Source: Clitopilus passeckerianus
Taxonomy: Eukaryota; Basidiomycota; Agaricomycetes; Agaricales; Entolomataceae
Reading direction: 5' to 3'
DNA length: 64,000 bases
Assembly (NCBI GenBank): GCA_944990035.1
Contig: CALYLX010000098.1
Span: forward strand, 248,001-312,000
Part shown: in pieces, positions 33,795-44,762 of the stretch
Position numbering within the stretch: position 1 is the stretch's first letter
How the letters are laid out: each line of letters opens with the position of its first letter
Position numbers and translations under genes: made by a program
The notes under the pieces: model-generated
What the model saw: the letters and a program-made list of their open reading frames with translations, nothing else
Told to the model about the DNA's origin: nothing
Database searches by the model: none

Positions 33795-35118
33795 ATGTTT
33801 CTTGCGCCAAAATGCCAGCAAGCATGCCGCTCGTACCCCAGCCTCCAGAAATATAGAGGTCCCTTTTCATCTGCAAAGGCATTCTCCCGTTCAGTTGGGT
33901 CTGCCGCTGTTCACAGAGATCCATTGAAATTGGTGGCCTCTGAGCTTGCACAAGTGAGGTTATCCTTGCCAAAGCTTGTCACGTCTCGGCATCCTCTGCT
34001 TTCGGAGGTTGCACAATACTACTTCAAGCAGCCCTCAAAACTCGTCTGCCCAACAATTGCATTCCTGTTTGCCCGAGCAACCAATGGTCTTGGACGATCA
34101 TGGAAACAAGCCCTCAGCCAGGAGGAGCACCGCCGAGCTCAAGGACACGAGCTCGCCTTCGAAGAAGAGACCACCCCTGTCCTTTCGACACAAATCCGGA
34201 TGGCGGAGATCCTTGAGCTTATCCATACCGCTTCCCTTATCCATGACGATGTTATTGACGCCTCTCCGACCCGACGAGGAGTCCCTAGCGCACCCGCCGC
34301 TTTCGGTGACAAGCTTGCAATCCTTGGAGGAGACTACGTCCTTGGCCAAGCCTGGAATGCGCTTACCCAGCTCCAGCATCCAGACACTTCCGCCGCCATC
34401 TTGGGCGTTCTGGAGGACTTAATCCAAGGCGAGCTGATGCAGCTCAAGGAGCAGACGTCAGCACTTTCAAGCTCTCACCATTTAACAGCTACCAGTCGAC
34501 AAGAAGCCTGGGATAAATACCTCCAGAAAACTTATTTGAAGACGGCAAGTCTCGTCGCGAGAGGTGCACAAGCAACCGTTCTGCTTGGAGGATGCGAAGC
34601 CGATGAACCGTGGCCCGAACTTGCTTTCTCGTACGGCAGAGATCTTGGAATAGCTTTTCAAGTAGGCTTTCTTTACACCTGTGCCAACAGTACTGTATTT
34701 CTGACATTCCCCTTCATATAGCTTGTAGATGATGCCTTGGATTACGACGCGGCCTCTGCGACTCTGGGCAAACCTGGAGGTGCTGACCTTCGTCTTGGAC
34801 TGGTTACAGCTCCGGCTTTGTTTGCTGTAGAGGAGTACCCAGAGTTGCAGCAACTTATTGAGAGGCACTTCAGCGCTGAGGGCGACATCGAGAAGGCGAG
34901 TCGAGTTCACAGGGCATTTTCACTGAATTATTGGCTTAACCTCCGTCCAATTTCAGGCTACACATCTCGTCCGGAAGTCCTCCGCACTACCAAGAACACG
35001 ACAGCTCGCAGCTGTATACGCCGAAAAGGCTAAAGACTCCCTGCGCCCATTGCCTGAAAGCCAGGCGAAAGAAGCCTTAGAATTCGTTATAGACAAGGTA
35101 GTTCGTAGGAAAGCCTGA
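33795..35118 (+). CDS. Mitochondrial trans-polyprenyl diphosphate synthase (COQ1-like), copy 1
   Basis: Three exons code for a long-chain prenyl diphosphate synthase, which makes the side chain of ubiquinone from isopentenyl diphosphate. The N-terminus is basic and serine-rich (MFLAPKCQQACRSYPSLQKY), fitting a mitochondrial targeting peptide. The first aspartate-rich motif is in TASLIHDDVIDASPTRRGVP and the second is VDDALDYD, split from GRDLGIAFQ by an intron; both DDxxD motifs are complete. LGGDYVLGQAWNALTQL, WDKYLQKTYLKTASLVARGA and KPGGADLRLGLVTAPALFAV follow the family order, and the end is EALEFVIDKVVRRKA. The last intron must use a GC donor (34896-34897, GCGAGT) to keep the frame into ATHLVRKSSALPRTRQLAAV; without it the frame runs to an unrelated end. 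The copy at 39388-40924 is closer to the usual fungal COQ1, so this may be the diverged duplicate. It ends 198 bases from the end of the chitin synthase gene. Confidence 0.85.
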
Positions 35119-35315
35119 ACATTGGGATGTACATCTGGTTTCTTGCTACCTGGCCAATGTCATAGGCGTGGCTGGAACACGTTTGCTCACAATGCGAATC
35201 TTCAGCTGCAAGGGCAGTTTTTCTCAATTTTTAGGCGTTTGGGGTATAAAGGTAGGATAGCATATAGTGCTAAAAGAAAAACTACGTGTATGGAGTCCGC
35301 CCAGTAGAAGCCCGT

Positions 35316-38300
35316 TTAGTTTAGCCTGAAAAGTTTACGAACAACTCGAGTGAGATGAAGCTGCGTCCAGTAGTACAAACACTGCAAAGGATGGTCAGGC
35401 CCTTTTCAGGCGATACGAAAAACAGGTACTCACTCCAAGGAAACGAATCAAGGAGAGGAAGAAGGTGCCATACAACAGCACGGTGAAGTACATGTTGCGC
35501 TTGTTGGAGTAATCGAGCAACCACTCCTTGATGAACTTGCCGGTGATGTTCTTGTATTCAATGTTGAGCCAGCCATTGAGGTTCTCCACGGTGATGGCCA
35601 ATGCCGCATTGGAGAGCATCCAGGAGGCGACGAGACGGGTACGGAAGGTCTTGTTGTCGTCGTCCATGGTGGGCTTGAAAGTCTCCTCGCCAGAGTCGTC
35701 CTTGGTGAGAGCCCTAGTGACGGTTTCTTGGAAAGCCTCGTCAATGTCCTTCTGAGATGTGGTGATATCCTCGACAACAAGTTGGTCTGTGCCGTTGGAC
35801 TTGGACTTGATAGAAGGAAGGGCCTCAGTCTTATCAGAACCCTTGGTACCCCAGGAAACCTAGAAAGCGTGATCAGGCTCCATCTCAATCGGAGTTGGGG
35901 CAGGATACATACATCATGCAAGTTACAGAATGCGTAGACATTAAGAACATTGATGAAGGAGGGGGCGAGCAAGAGGTATTGAATGAAGGAGTGGAACATA
36001 TGGGCCGGATCGCACTGTAGCCCGGGGGTCAGGAAACGTAAACAGAATGAGTAGACGTAATTAACTCACATATAGCAGGGAAGCAAAGAAGTAAATGCCG
36101 AAAGTTGCAATGATGGCAGCCATGAGAGGACCGAGAGGAGGCGACAAGAACGTCTCAACGAATCCCTTGTGTGTCTTCAAGGCTTCAGGAATGGCCTTGA
36201 AGGAAAGACCCGTCAACCAGAGGGAGCAGACGATGAGGTAGACAGAGAGCAAGGCGTAGACCCTTGAGATCAATAGATGAGACTGAGATTCATAAAAACA
36301 AAGGAGGCAACGTACCAGAGGGTAGTGGTGTAAGCCGTCTTCTCTCCTTTGGGCCTGTTTCCGAGTGCCATAACGAATTGAAGAGCCAGGAAGACGAGGT
36401 AGATCCATTTGAGAGCTTGGTTGATCCAGTGAATAACAACGATGTTTCCGCCAATGACGATGCCTTGACTGGGGAGGAGATCGATGATGATGCTGAAAGT
36501 CAACCACATGTTGGCGAGTGAGAACCAGGTGAAGAAAAGTTGAGCCGCGTTGAACTGTAGTTTGATCAGAAAGGAGCAAATTCTCAACTCGTAGGAAACA
36601 TACCAAAGCCTGAATGTGCAGGAAGAAGAGCCTGATAACGTTGTGGCGGGATTGGTAGATTCTCCAGAAGTTGATCAAGGCATAGACAGATGCAGCGAAA
36701 GACCCGTTGAGCCAGCGGCGACGCTGGCCAATGAGTTCAGGAGCACTCTCGGGAACATCAGTCTCGGCTTTGCTGTGCTTGACGTAGGTAAGGGTCCAGC
36801 GTTCTCCTTTCTTTGCAACAAGTTCGAAGCAAAGAATACGGTCCTCGGCTGAAAGCGGCGACGTCAGGATCAGATCAAATGCAATGAGAGACGAGAAACT
36901 AACCAAGGAACATGTTCTTCTGGAAAATGGACATGCCGTTGATACCTTTGTCACCGAGGCGCTCAGCGAGCGAGTGGTCTCCGTGGAAGTACTGCTCGAG
37001 TGGGCGACCTTGGATGGCGCGGTAACGGTAGGCAGAGAAGGCACCAGGCAAGACGGAGACGTAGCCGAAGCTGCTCTCCAGGGGTTTATCGAGGATGTTT
37101 GACATTTTATATTCGAAATTCTGTGCAGCAACGAGAGGGTTAAGGAGCTTTTTGCCTCCCTTGAGCATAGCGTGGATTTCACCTGATGAGAACGAAGGGT
37201 CAGACACGGCCAGTTAGAAAAGACGGACGCTACTGACCCGCACAACCACCCAAATTGCCATCGTTATGGAAGGCTTCCCAGAGGTAGAAGATTGACTTGT
37301 GTCCGGGTTTCGTGCCAGCATCGATAAGGACACAGACCTCCGGGTTAAGCTGTCTTCCGATGGCATTGAAGAGCCAACGGTGCGAGTTGATCTTCTTCTG
37401 ATTTTTGGCCTTGATGATCAGAATAAACTGAACAGGGACCAAGTTGAGTGGGTCCTCGGCTTGGGGAAGCACGAGTTGGGGCTTGTGGTCAACAGAGAGC
37501 TGGGTGGTGTACTGAAGGACGCTAGATTAGCGCCATTTCGAGAGCGCTAAAAAGAAAATGACAAACCTCGAAGATATGGGCGACGGTGTCTTTGCCATCA
37601 ACTTGCTTCTTCATGACACCATCCTGGTACACGCCGATTGTTGCCAAAATATCCAGTACGCTCTTATCCATCTCATTGAGTCCGTCCACAATGAGGGCCA
37701 CGGTAATCTTCTGCCAGTTAGGGAGTCCCTCCTCTGCATCTTTGCGCCAGAAAGAGGATGCCTTAGTCTTGCAGATATCACGGATGTTGGTCATGACGCC
37801 GTGGAGTGTACGCGCGTACAGGGTCTTGTCCTCATTGTAAGAGGTGACGGCGATCAAGAGCTCGGTTTCACGGTTGTAGAGCTTGGGGCGCAGAGACCAA
37901 CCATTCTCCTGAGTGAAATCATCGGGATCGCAGGTAGCTGCTGTGTAACGCATGTGGCTACAGAACATTTCAGAAAATGAAAACAAGGCCGAATAAATTT
38001 GCGAAAACTCACGAGAACTCCGTTGTAGTATTTGAGCGATAGATGGGTTCTGTAGCGTTCTTGACAGCAGTCGGGACTGGGTACTCTGCGATGAAGTGGC
38101 CATTGGTGAGCTTGACCTTGCGGGCGATACCCTTCTTGTATGCATTGCGCTGACGGCGCCTCCATTTGGACTCGACAGACATGGACATGACGGAAGCGCG
38201 GCTGTTGTTCACGCTGAAGGGAATTCCGGCCATGTAGGGCGAGTTGGGATGCACGAAGGGAGTATGAGGCATGTTGTACGGGCTGGGGGATCCGGGAATG

Positions 38301-38621
38301 GGGTACAAATCCGGGTCGATAGCGGGGCTAGCATTGGAAGTAAGGATTCGAAAAGTCGACGGCGCTAAAAACAGAAAAATGAGCTTACCGCTGCGGGCGC
38401 TTGGGCGCATCGAGACCGGGAAGTTTCTTCGCACTATCGAAGCTAGACTGGCTCTCCAAGGAGTCAGCGCTTTCGTTAGGTCGGCGTCCACCAGGGAACT
38501 GGACACGGTGGTGGTGGGAATGGCCCTCAGACAAACTGTCGTTGTCACTCGAACTGTAGCCGGACGAGTAATCGGTGACGATTGATTCGACGGAAGCCTG
38601 CGGTTGATGATGGGGAGCCAT
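35316..38621 (-). CDS. Chitin synthase (GT2, class I-III type)
   Basis: A multi-exon minus-strand gene for a plasma-membrane chitin synthase of about 900 residues, which polymerises UDP-GlcNAc into cell-wall chitin. The N-terminus is long, Ser/His-rich and hydrophilic ([20 protein letters not shown]). The glycosyltransferase core shows [55 protein letters not shown] (seen as [17 protein letters not shown]), [12 protein letters not shown] and the product-binding [14 protein letters not shown] (QxxRW). A set of transmembrane helices follows (for example [45 protein letters not shown]). The C-terminal region after SWGTKGSDK is charged and then has two more helices, ending [13 protein letters not shown]. 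All catalytic residues are present. The domain order, with one core and no myosin head, points to division 1 (class I-III); the exact class cannot be fixed by eye. Confidence 0.9.
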
Positions 38622-39387
38622 AGTATATGGGCAGCGCAGCTGCGTAGATCAAGAACGTCCTGCGAACGAGAGTAGATGGGGGCGTACAACGTCCTCGAAA
38701 AAAAGCAGAAACTAGCCGCCGCGAGTTATATAGGCTCCTAGAAACGGTTCACAGCCCCTTTGCACCTGAAAACATCTGATGTCCATCAATAAATGATGAA
38801 AGATGAAATTACCCCATCGCATTTAGCGCTCTCCCAGACGTTTCATATCTTCAGCGGTTGCGTGCAAAAGACATGAAATGCAGTTCAAGTAAGGCAGCCA
38901 AAATTCAGCAGGGATTGGACCTGCGCTCAGAGAAAGTGGAATGAAGGGGGACAATGAGGGGGCTCAGAATAGGCATGGCTTGAATTTGCTTTGAGTACGA
39001 TCCTACCAAGTCTTGCATCTGAACTGACTTAGCATGGCGCATTGCCTCGAGGAAAAGGAAGCAGGTTTGAAAGTCGTCGATTGTGTGAGATCGTATGGAT
39101 CAAATATCTAACAGTTCCGGTCGTCAAGCATCGAGTAGACCAATCGTCACACCGTCACTCGTGACATATACCGCATTTAGAAAGGTGTGACAAATGCGCC
39201 GTCGTCGTCTAATCAGAGAAAGTGAGGGGTAAGGTTTGGCGATCGACACCAAAAGGGCGAGGTGAAGGCAAGCAGAGAGCCACTGCATTCGGGGTGGAAT
39301 TCCAGGGCTCGAGGTGTGTGGATTTCGCCAAGCGATGGATAGGTGCCAACTTGATGCGTGCAGACCGCCCACGACGGTGATGGTCGG
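38622..39387. other. Spacer upstream of chitin synthase
   Basis: It holds the chitin synthase promoter (a TATATAA-like element near 38724-38730 on the minus strand) and the 3' end of the next minus-strand gene. No gene was recognised within. Confidence 0.35.
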
Positions 39388-40924
39388 TTACGATTTCCTC
39401 CCAATGACTTTCTCCGTCAACGCTTCCAAGGCGCCCTTTGCCTCGCTCTCAGGCAACTGCCCAAGCACCTCCTTCGCCTTCTCCGCGTACTCCCTCGCAA
39501 GGATCTTCGTCCTCTGCAACGCAGATGAACGAGCAACAAAGTCCCGCGCCTGTCATGAGAGTGAGATGTGAGCTCACAGGACACACAAACGATCACATGG
39601 GCACAATGATCGCTAAAAGAAAGCTGCTCACCTTCTCGACGTCACCCGCTTTCTCGAATTTGCGCTGGATGAGTTCGCCCATTTCAGGATGCTCCTCCCA
39701 GGCGTAGAGGGCTGGACCGGTTGCAAGACCAAGTTGCAGGTCTGCACCACCTGGTTTGCCAAGTGTGACATCTGCGGATTCGTAGTCGAGGATGTCATCT
39801 ACAAGCTAGCGTGCAAAGGAGCGTAAGTATTGGTCGTCTACGTAGGAATCTGAAGATATTACCTGGAATGCGATACCAAGGTTTCTACCATAAGCATAGG
39901 CGATTTCGCGCTCAATGTCGCCTTCCTTGCATCCACCAAGAGTCACGGCTGCCCGCGCACCCTTAGCCATGAGACTTGCTGTCTTCAGGTAGGTCTTCTG
40001 CAGGTATATGTTCCACGCCTCCTTGCACCGATCCGTGTGGCCCGGCTTTCCTACATCCTCCGAACCAGCAGTCTTGACGTCCTTCATCTGCAATATCTCT
40101 CCCTCAACGAGATTGGAAAGGACGCTCGCAATGAGGTCCGTAACCTCGGCGTCCCCGAGACGCGATAGTGCAGCTGATGCACGTCCAAGGACAAAGTTGC
40201 CTCCTAATATTGAGAGTTTGTTCCCGAAAGAGGCGGGTGCACTCGGAGAGCCTCGCCGCAGAGCAGATTCATCAATGACATCGTCGTGCAACAATGATGC
40301 AGTGTGCATCATTTCGACAATTTGAGCAAGGCAGAGCTGAGTCGGCAGGATGAGAGGTGGTGAACATAGGGTGCGACTTAGGGGATTATGTGCATTGCTG
40401 GGGTGTTCAGGGTCATACGATATTGAAGGGGGTCGATGTGGTGCCACTGGCCGAAGTGAGAATGTGCTAGTAAATTGTGCCGTACTTGTCGGTTTTCTAG
40501 GATTCCAGTCGTTCAGGACATCTGGCCGTGTCATAGGGGTGTCTAACTCGTTTGCGCAACCACCTCCACCGACATGTATTGCTTCCCAGTGCCGTTGTTG
40601 CCATAGTCTACCTAGGCCATTCGTGGCTCGCGAAAACAGCAGGACAATGAGAGGTCGGACATGTTTTGACGGATGAAGGAAGTAGTATTTGGTGATTTCG
40701 CTGAGATGTGGGTGCCCAGATTCCAGCAGTGAAAGCAAAGAAGTCCTGAGCTCTGCCATCTGAGGTGCAACGAGTGCAAAAGGATCTGGTTGGTCTTTCA
40801 CAGATTGTCTATTTGGTGCATTGTGTATCCGCTGTGATGTGTGTAGTGCGCGGGCTCTACTTCGGCATACGGTCGTTCTACACCTGTATGAAAATGACAC
40901 AGAAGTAGCAGATATTCGTTGCAT
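39388..40924 (-). CDS. COQ1: Mitochondrial trans-polyprenyl diphosphate synthase (COQ1-like), copy 2
   Basis: A minus-strand gene for a prenyl diphosphate synthase making the ubiquinone side chain. The start at 40924 gives a typical mitochondrial presequence (MQRISATSVSFSYRCRTTVC); an upstream in-frame ATG at 40981 would add 19 residues that spoil it. Motifs: ITKYYFLHPSKHVRPLIVLL, MMHTASLLHDDVIDESALRR with the first DDxxD, LGGNFVLGRASAALSRLGD, YLQKTYLKTASLMAKGARAA, then GRNLGIAFQ joined over an intron to LVDDILDYES with the second DDxxD, KPGGADLQLGLATGPALYAW and the end EALTEKVIGRKS. Between the first helices and the first Asp motif there is an insert of roughly 80 residues rich in Pro, Ser and Thr that copy 1 lacks. 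The aspartate motifs match the usual fungal COQ1 form, which makes this the better candidate for the housekeeping gene. Confidence 0.86.
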
Positions 40925-41428
40925 TCTTCCCTGTGAAGTATCCTGAAGAAAGTAAAGAATAAGCCTCCCGTTTGGGTCCATCCTAGCGATGTGTCATACC
41001 TTTCTTTCAAAGATCCAAAGCTAAGAGGTGGCGAGGTCAGAACCAGCCGGCAGTCAGTGCTGTCAAGCGGTAGCCTCTGGGCTTTCAGGTAGCAAAGCAA
41101 GTTAATGGCTGACGGTGACAACGTCTTGAGCAGTGAGCTCGAGGGTACTATCGGCTACAGACTTGCCAAATTTGTGGCCAGCATCCGACGCGGTCACGTG
41201 CCTCAAAGTCGTCGGTCCGACCACCGACTGCTCTGTTCTCCCATGCGCTCACAATCCGCCCACTGGCACACGTTGCCCAACACGATGAAAGGTCGAACCC
41301 TAATTCAAAGATTGCCATCTCTGAGCTTTGGTTGAACGAAAACAAGCGATACAGACTTATTTGTAGGTCCCGACATCAGAACACCATGCTCCGATACAAA
41401 GATTCACTCAATTTCTAGCCGTTTAGCA
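40925..41428. other. Divergent promoter region
   Basis: It lies between the starts of the minus-strand COQ1-like gene and the plus-strand F-box gene. No gene was recognised. Confidence 0.35.
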
Positions 41429-43074
41429 ATGCCGAGTCCCATATTCCAACATGATTTCGACTTTAAATCTGGTACAAGCTCTACTGCATCTACGGCAGCA
41501 AACCCGTTAAATGTGGCTCCAACATTGGCCCTAGGCTATCCAACTACCGCCGGAATATCCTCGCGCTTGGATTTACCTTCCGGGCTATGGCTGAGGATCT
41601 TTTCAGCGACAATCTCTCAAAATCCTATGGGGGTTGATCAAGACAATGCCTCTAAATTCCTTACCGTTCCAGGCATACAAATATACCCGCCACGGAACCT
41701 CCGCGAAGTATGTCGGCGATGGCGGTACCTCGTTGTAGGCGCCGCCACTTTCTGGAACCACATTCGAGTAACTCTCAAAACCAATTTCGAGGCGACCTAT
41801 GACGCAACTGAATCACTTGAGATAGAAGCCAGGGTACAGGATATACCTTTTTCCCCACAGGGCCAATCTCTATCGACATCGATTCGTCCCAGCCCCTTCG
41901 GAATGCGCATGCTTTTCGTATGGCGAGGTTACAGCCATGATCAAGGCCCGACTTCGCAGGCTGTGTATTATACAGCACCCTGCAGGCTTCAGAGATTTCC
42001 TGACCCAGCTGCGTACTTTCCGAGCCCTGGAAACGCTGGTCGTAGAGCTATACAAAAGCGAACAGAAAGGATCCGAGCCCATCATAGGCGTTGCTACCGA
42101 CTCCGAGGAAGATTCAGACGACGACGGCAGCACGGATCCGGATATCCAGATATTGAGCCTAAATTTGCTTGCCATTGCTGGCGGACTCAATACTCCGGAA
42201 CTTGTTCCATCCATACCAACCTACTGGAACAAACTTACCCACTTGTGTATCAACTTCTACGACGCCGACGACCTCCCTTATGGCGAGCTTCTCGCCGTCC
42301 TCGAGCAGTGTACTGGGCTTGTCCTTCTAGCCATTCGATCCCAGAACACAGTAGCCGACCCCGAACAAGAGGAAACGGGAGACACGTGGTTGCGGACATC
42401 CATTATCCTCCCCAGCCCCCAATACCTCTCCCTAGACGTACATAACCCGTTCCAACTCAGACCCATTGTCACCCCCGCTCTCGAAACAACTTTCTATCCT
42501 CCGCTATTGCGAGTTCCCTCTGCAGGAGATCGTGGCATTCGTCGACAGATCCGCCTGCTCCATCAAGCCGTTCTACGAGGGTGGAGTTCTCGAGCTTGTT
42601 CTCGAGGACGAAGACGATAATCGGCCTGCAGCCCCTTCTGTCTCCTTCAATGAAGAAGATCTGCAAATATTAGGGGCAGCGCTGCCTGACATGGACGAAA
42701 TATGGACGTCTGCGGTTATGAGCAAGGCCGCACTGGAGCTTGTAGCCCGCGGAGAAATATTACCTCGTCTCTCTACTTTCAACTGCAGCACTGAAATGGC
42801 GCCCGTGGACTTCCTCACCGCGCTCGAACCTCGGCTTGGGTGGAAAGACCCAATCCGTTATAGCTTTACCGGTCTGAAGACAGTACGCTGCCAGGGAAAC
42901 GTCGACGAGAAGCCTGGGGACGTGACAGGAGCAGAAATGTATTTTGCTGCTATGGCGAAGAAGTATAATGTTGAATTGAACTATGAGCATGGCGGGATAG
43001 AAAGCAGCGATTTTGAAACGTTTTACATCCATACTTTCCCAGAGATAGTGCGTCATCCCCCTTCTGACATTTGA
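41429..43074 (+). pseudogene. F-box protein gene with apparent frameshifts
   Basis: The region reads as one F-box/leucine-rich protein if the frame is changed along the way. Frame 1 begins MPSPIFQHDFDF and holds the F-box (SRLDLPSGLWLRIF, then NLREVCRRWRYLVVGAATFW). Around 41860 the coding signal moves to a second frame (GPISIDIDSSQPLRNAHAFR). Near 41935 it moves to a third (MIKARLRRLCIIQHPAGFRD and on to LRPIVTPALE). Near 42475 it returns to the second (QLSILRYCEFPLQEIVAFVD) and runs to a stop at 43072-43074. None of the breaks has a normal-length intron with good borders; two lie beside T/C or C homopolymers. Either the gene is decayed, or the assembly has small indels here. F-box proteins of this kind recruit unknown targets to SCF ubiquitin ligases. 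Confidence 0.6.
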
Positions 43075-43434
43075 AAGCTATTAATAGGCTCTTAGATCAC
43101 CTGAAATCCGTTCAGTTTCGTGGCCGTTGGGAACACACATAGAACAGTTCTATCGTTACCTGGCAAGACTTAGGCACGTCGCAAGATTCTGCGGACAATT
43201 TACAACGGATGAGGATGTTTCATGAAGCATCTGTAAAATAAGTTCACCAACGATTCACTCATGTTGTAAATACTTTCAATTATTACACAGTTTCTGATGC
43301 AATGAAGTGGCTGAAATTACTACGCTACCGAAGCTTAAAACACCGAAATATATCATGAGGGGCATCGCAAAGAAGAATGGAATAAGAAAGTTTACGCCCA
43401 AGTTTCAAGATCTCGACCGCACTCAATGAACCAC
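43075..43434. other. Spacer between convergent genes
   Basis: It separates the end of the F-box gene from the end of the dehydrogenase gene. AT-rich, without a gene. Confidence 0.35.
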
Positions 43435-44762
43435 TTATTGTTTGAATGATAGGTATTCAGCCGCAATAGTGGTCACCCGGGGATCTATTTCCTCCAAAAT
43501 GGGAATGAGTTCGGCCTGATGAGACGAACCAGTCAGCTCCTCGACCTCAACACGCCAGCGAAATTAAGGCTTACCCAAAGCGCATCCCTAGCATTCTTGC
43601 CCTCCAAACTTATGACCATATCTCCTGCCTCTACAATTTGACAGGCACTCAGATAAGCGCCCCTCTGTTGATCCTCATTCCCCACACCACCGGTAGCGGC
43701 ATGCACCAATGTTCTTGATCCCACCTCAGTCTTCCGGGCAAGGAAAGCCTCCATTAAAGAGACTCGGAGGTAGGTCACCAGGCCTAGTCCCCAAAATCCT
43801 CGGCGAAGTTCTGAGTAGCAGAAGCCTGGGTTGACGGTGTTAACGACGGGTGCGGTTGACGAGTGACCCAGGTGGTCCGTCAATGAACGGGCAAAGAAGA
43901 CTTCAAGAACTGTAGGCGGTTGGTGAGCAACGCAGTTTTGAACATGAAAGGCTGCTGTAACTTACGTTTACTGTCTTCGTAGCGCGTTTTTAGGTTTCTG
44001 AAAGACGAGTTAGCAATCATGATATCAAGGAACTTCCGTCAAAGACCTACGCCTTCTGCGCGCAATATTCCTTACTTCCAAACGTCTTCCAGAAATTCCC
44101 ACTATGGATAAGCTTTTGGTCCAAGCTCGACATCATGTGCATCTCGCTGGTCACAACGGTTATCCGAGGGATAGTACCAAATTTCTTTCCAGTCTTGATC
44201 ATGAGTGGCAATAGCAGAATTGCAAGAAGTGCCGGGGATACGCAATTGACTTGAAGCCTAGATCAAACCGTAAGGTCAGATACTATCTTCGACTTGAATG
44301 GCGATATGTTCCTTACGTTGACTCCCAGCCATCGTCCGTCTGACAAGTTGACAACGGTGTCGTTGATGCATTCTCGAGCAGTATGTCCAGACGTTCTCCC
44401 TCCTTGTCAAAACGATCCGCGAATGCCTTCGTAGAGTCAAAGTTGGCCAGATCAATAGTCCATAGCTCGATGTTCTCGAAACCGCTGGCTTCCTTGATTT
44501 CTGTATTTCTCCGTCAGTACTCGACTCGCACGGGTGTAGAGCAATACGTACGTTTTAGCGCCTTTCTGCTTTTCTCGGAGTCTCTGCATCCAAGAATGAG
44601 CTTTCCGGGGTTCATCCGTGCGATATGTATCGAAGCATCAAATCCAAGGCCAGCACTGGCACCAATGACCGCAATAGTTTTGCCAGCCAAATCAGCTTTA
44701 GTCACGGGAGGAATAGTCGAATATTGCTCGTAGACAAAACTGCCGAATGTGAACTTTCCCAT
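43435..44762 (-). CDS. Short-chain dehydrogenase/reductase (retinol-dehydrogenase-like)
   Basis: A multi-exon minus-strand gene for an NAD(P)-dependent SDR of about 340 residues. The Rossmann motif is TIAVIGASAGLGFDASIHIA (T-G-x-x-x-G-x-G type, with VIGASAGLG), followed by GKLILGCRDSEKSRKALK. An exon gives ELWTIDLANFDSTKAFADRF and LDILLENAS, where NNAG is reduced to ENAS. VNCVSPALLAILLLPLMI and RITVVTSEMH carry the catalytic serine region. The Y-x-x-x-K catalytic pair is in RYEDSKLLEVFFARSL. The C-terminal part has NTVNPGFCYSELRR and later VGSRTLVHAATGG, both usual in this SDR group. Substrate unknown; such enzymes in fungi act on lipophilic alcohols or ketones. A TATA-like CTTTATA on the plus strand (44858-44864) lies about 100 bases upstream of the start. 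Confidence 0.82.

Noticed and set aside
36061..37245. A 394-codon uninterrupted minus-strand frame in the chitin synthase region
   Set aside because: Most of it is out of frame with the glycosyltransferase core; only its last part coincides with a true exon. The spliced chitin synthase model explains the region.
41846..41860. A very short intron ending CCCCACAG in the F-box gene
   Set aside because: The only nearby donor gives a 27-base intron, too short for splicing, and since 27 is a multiple of three it would not fix the frame anyway.
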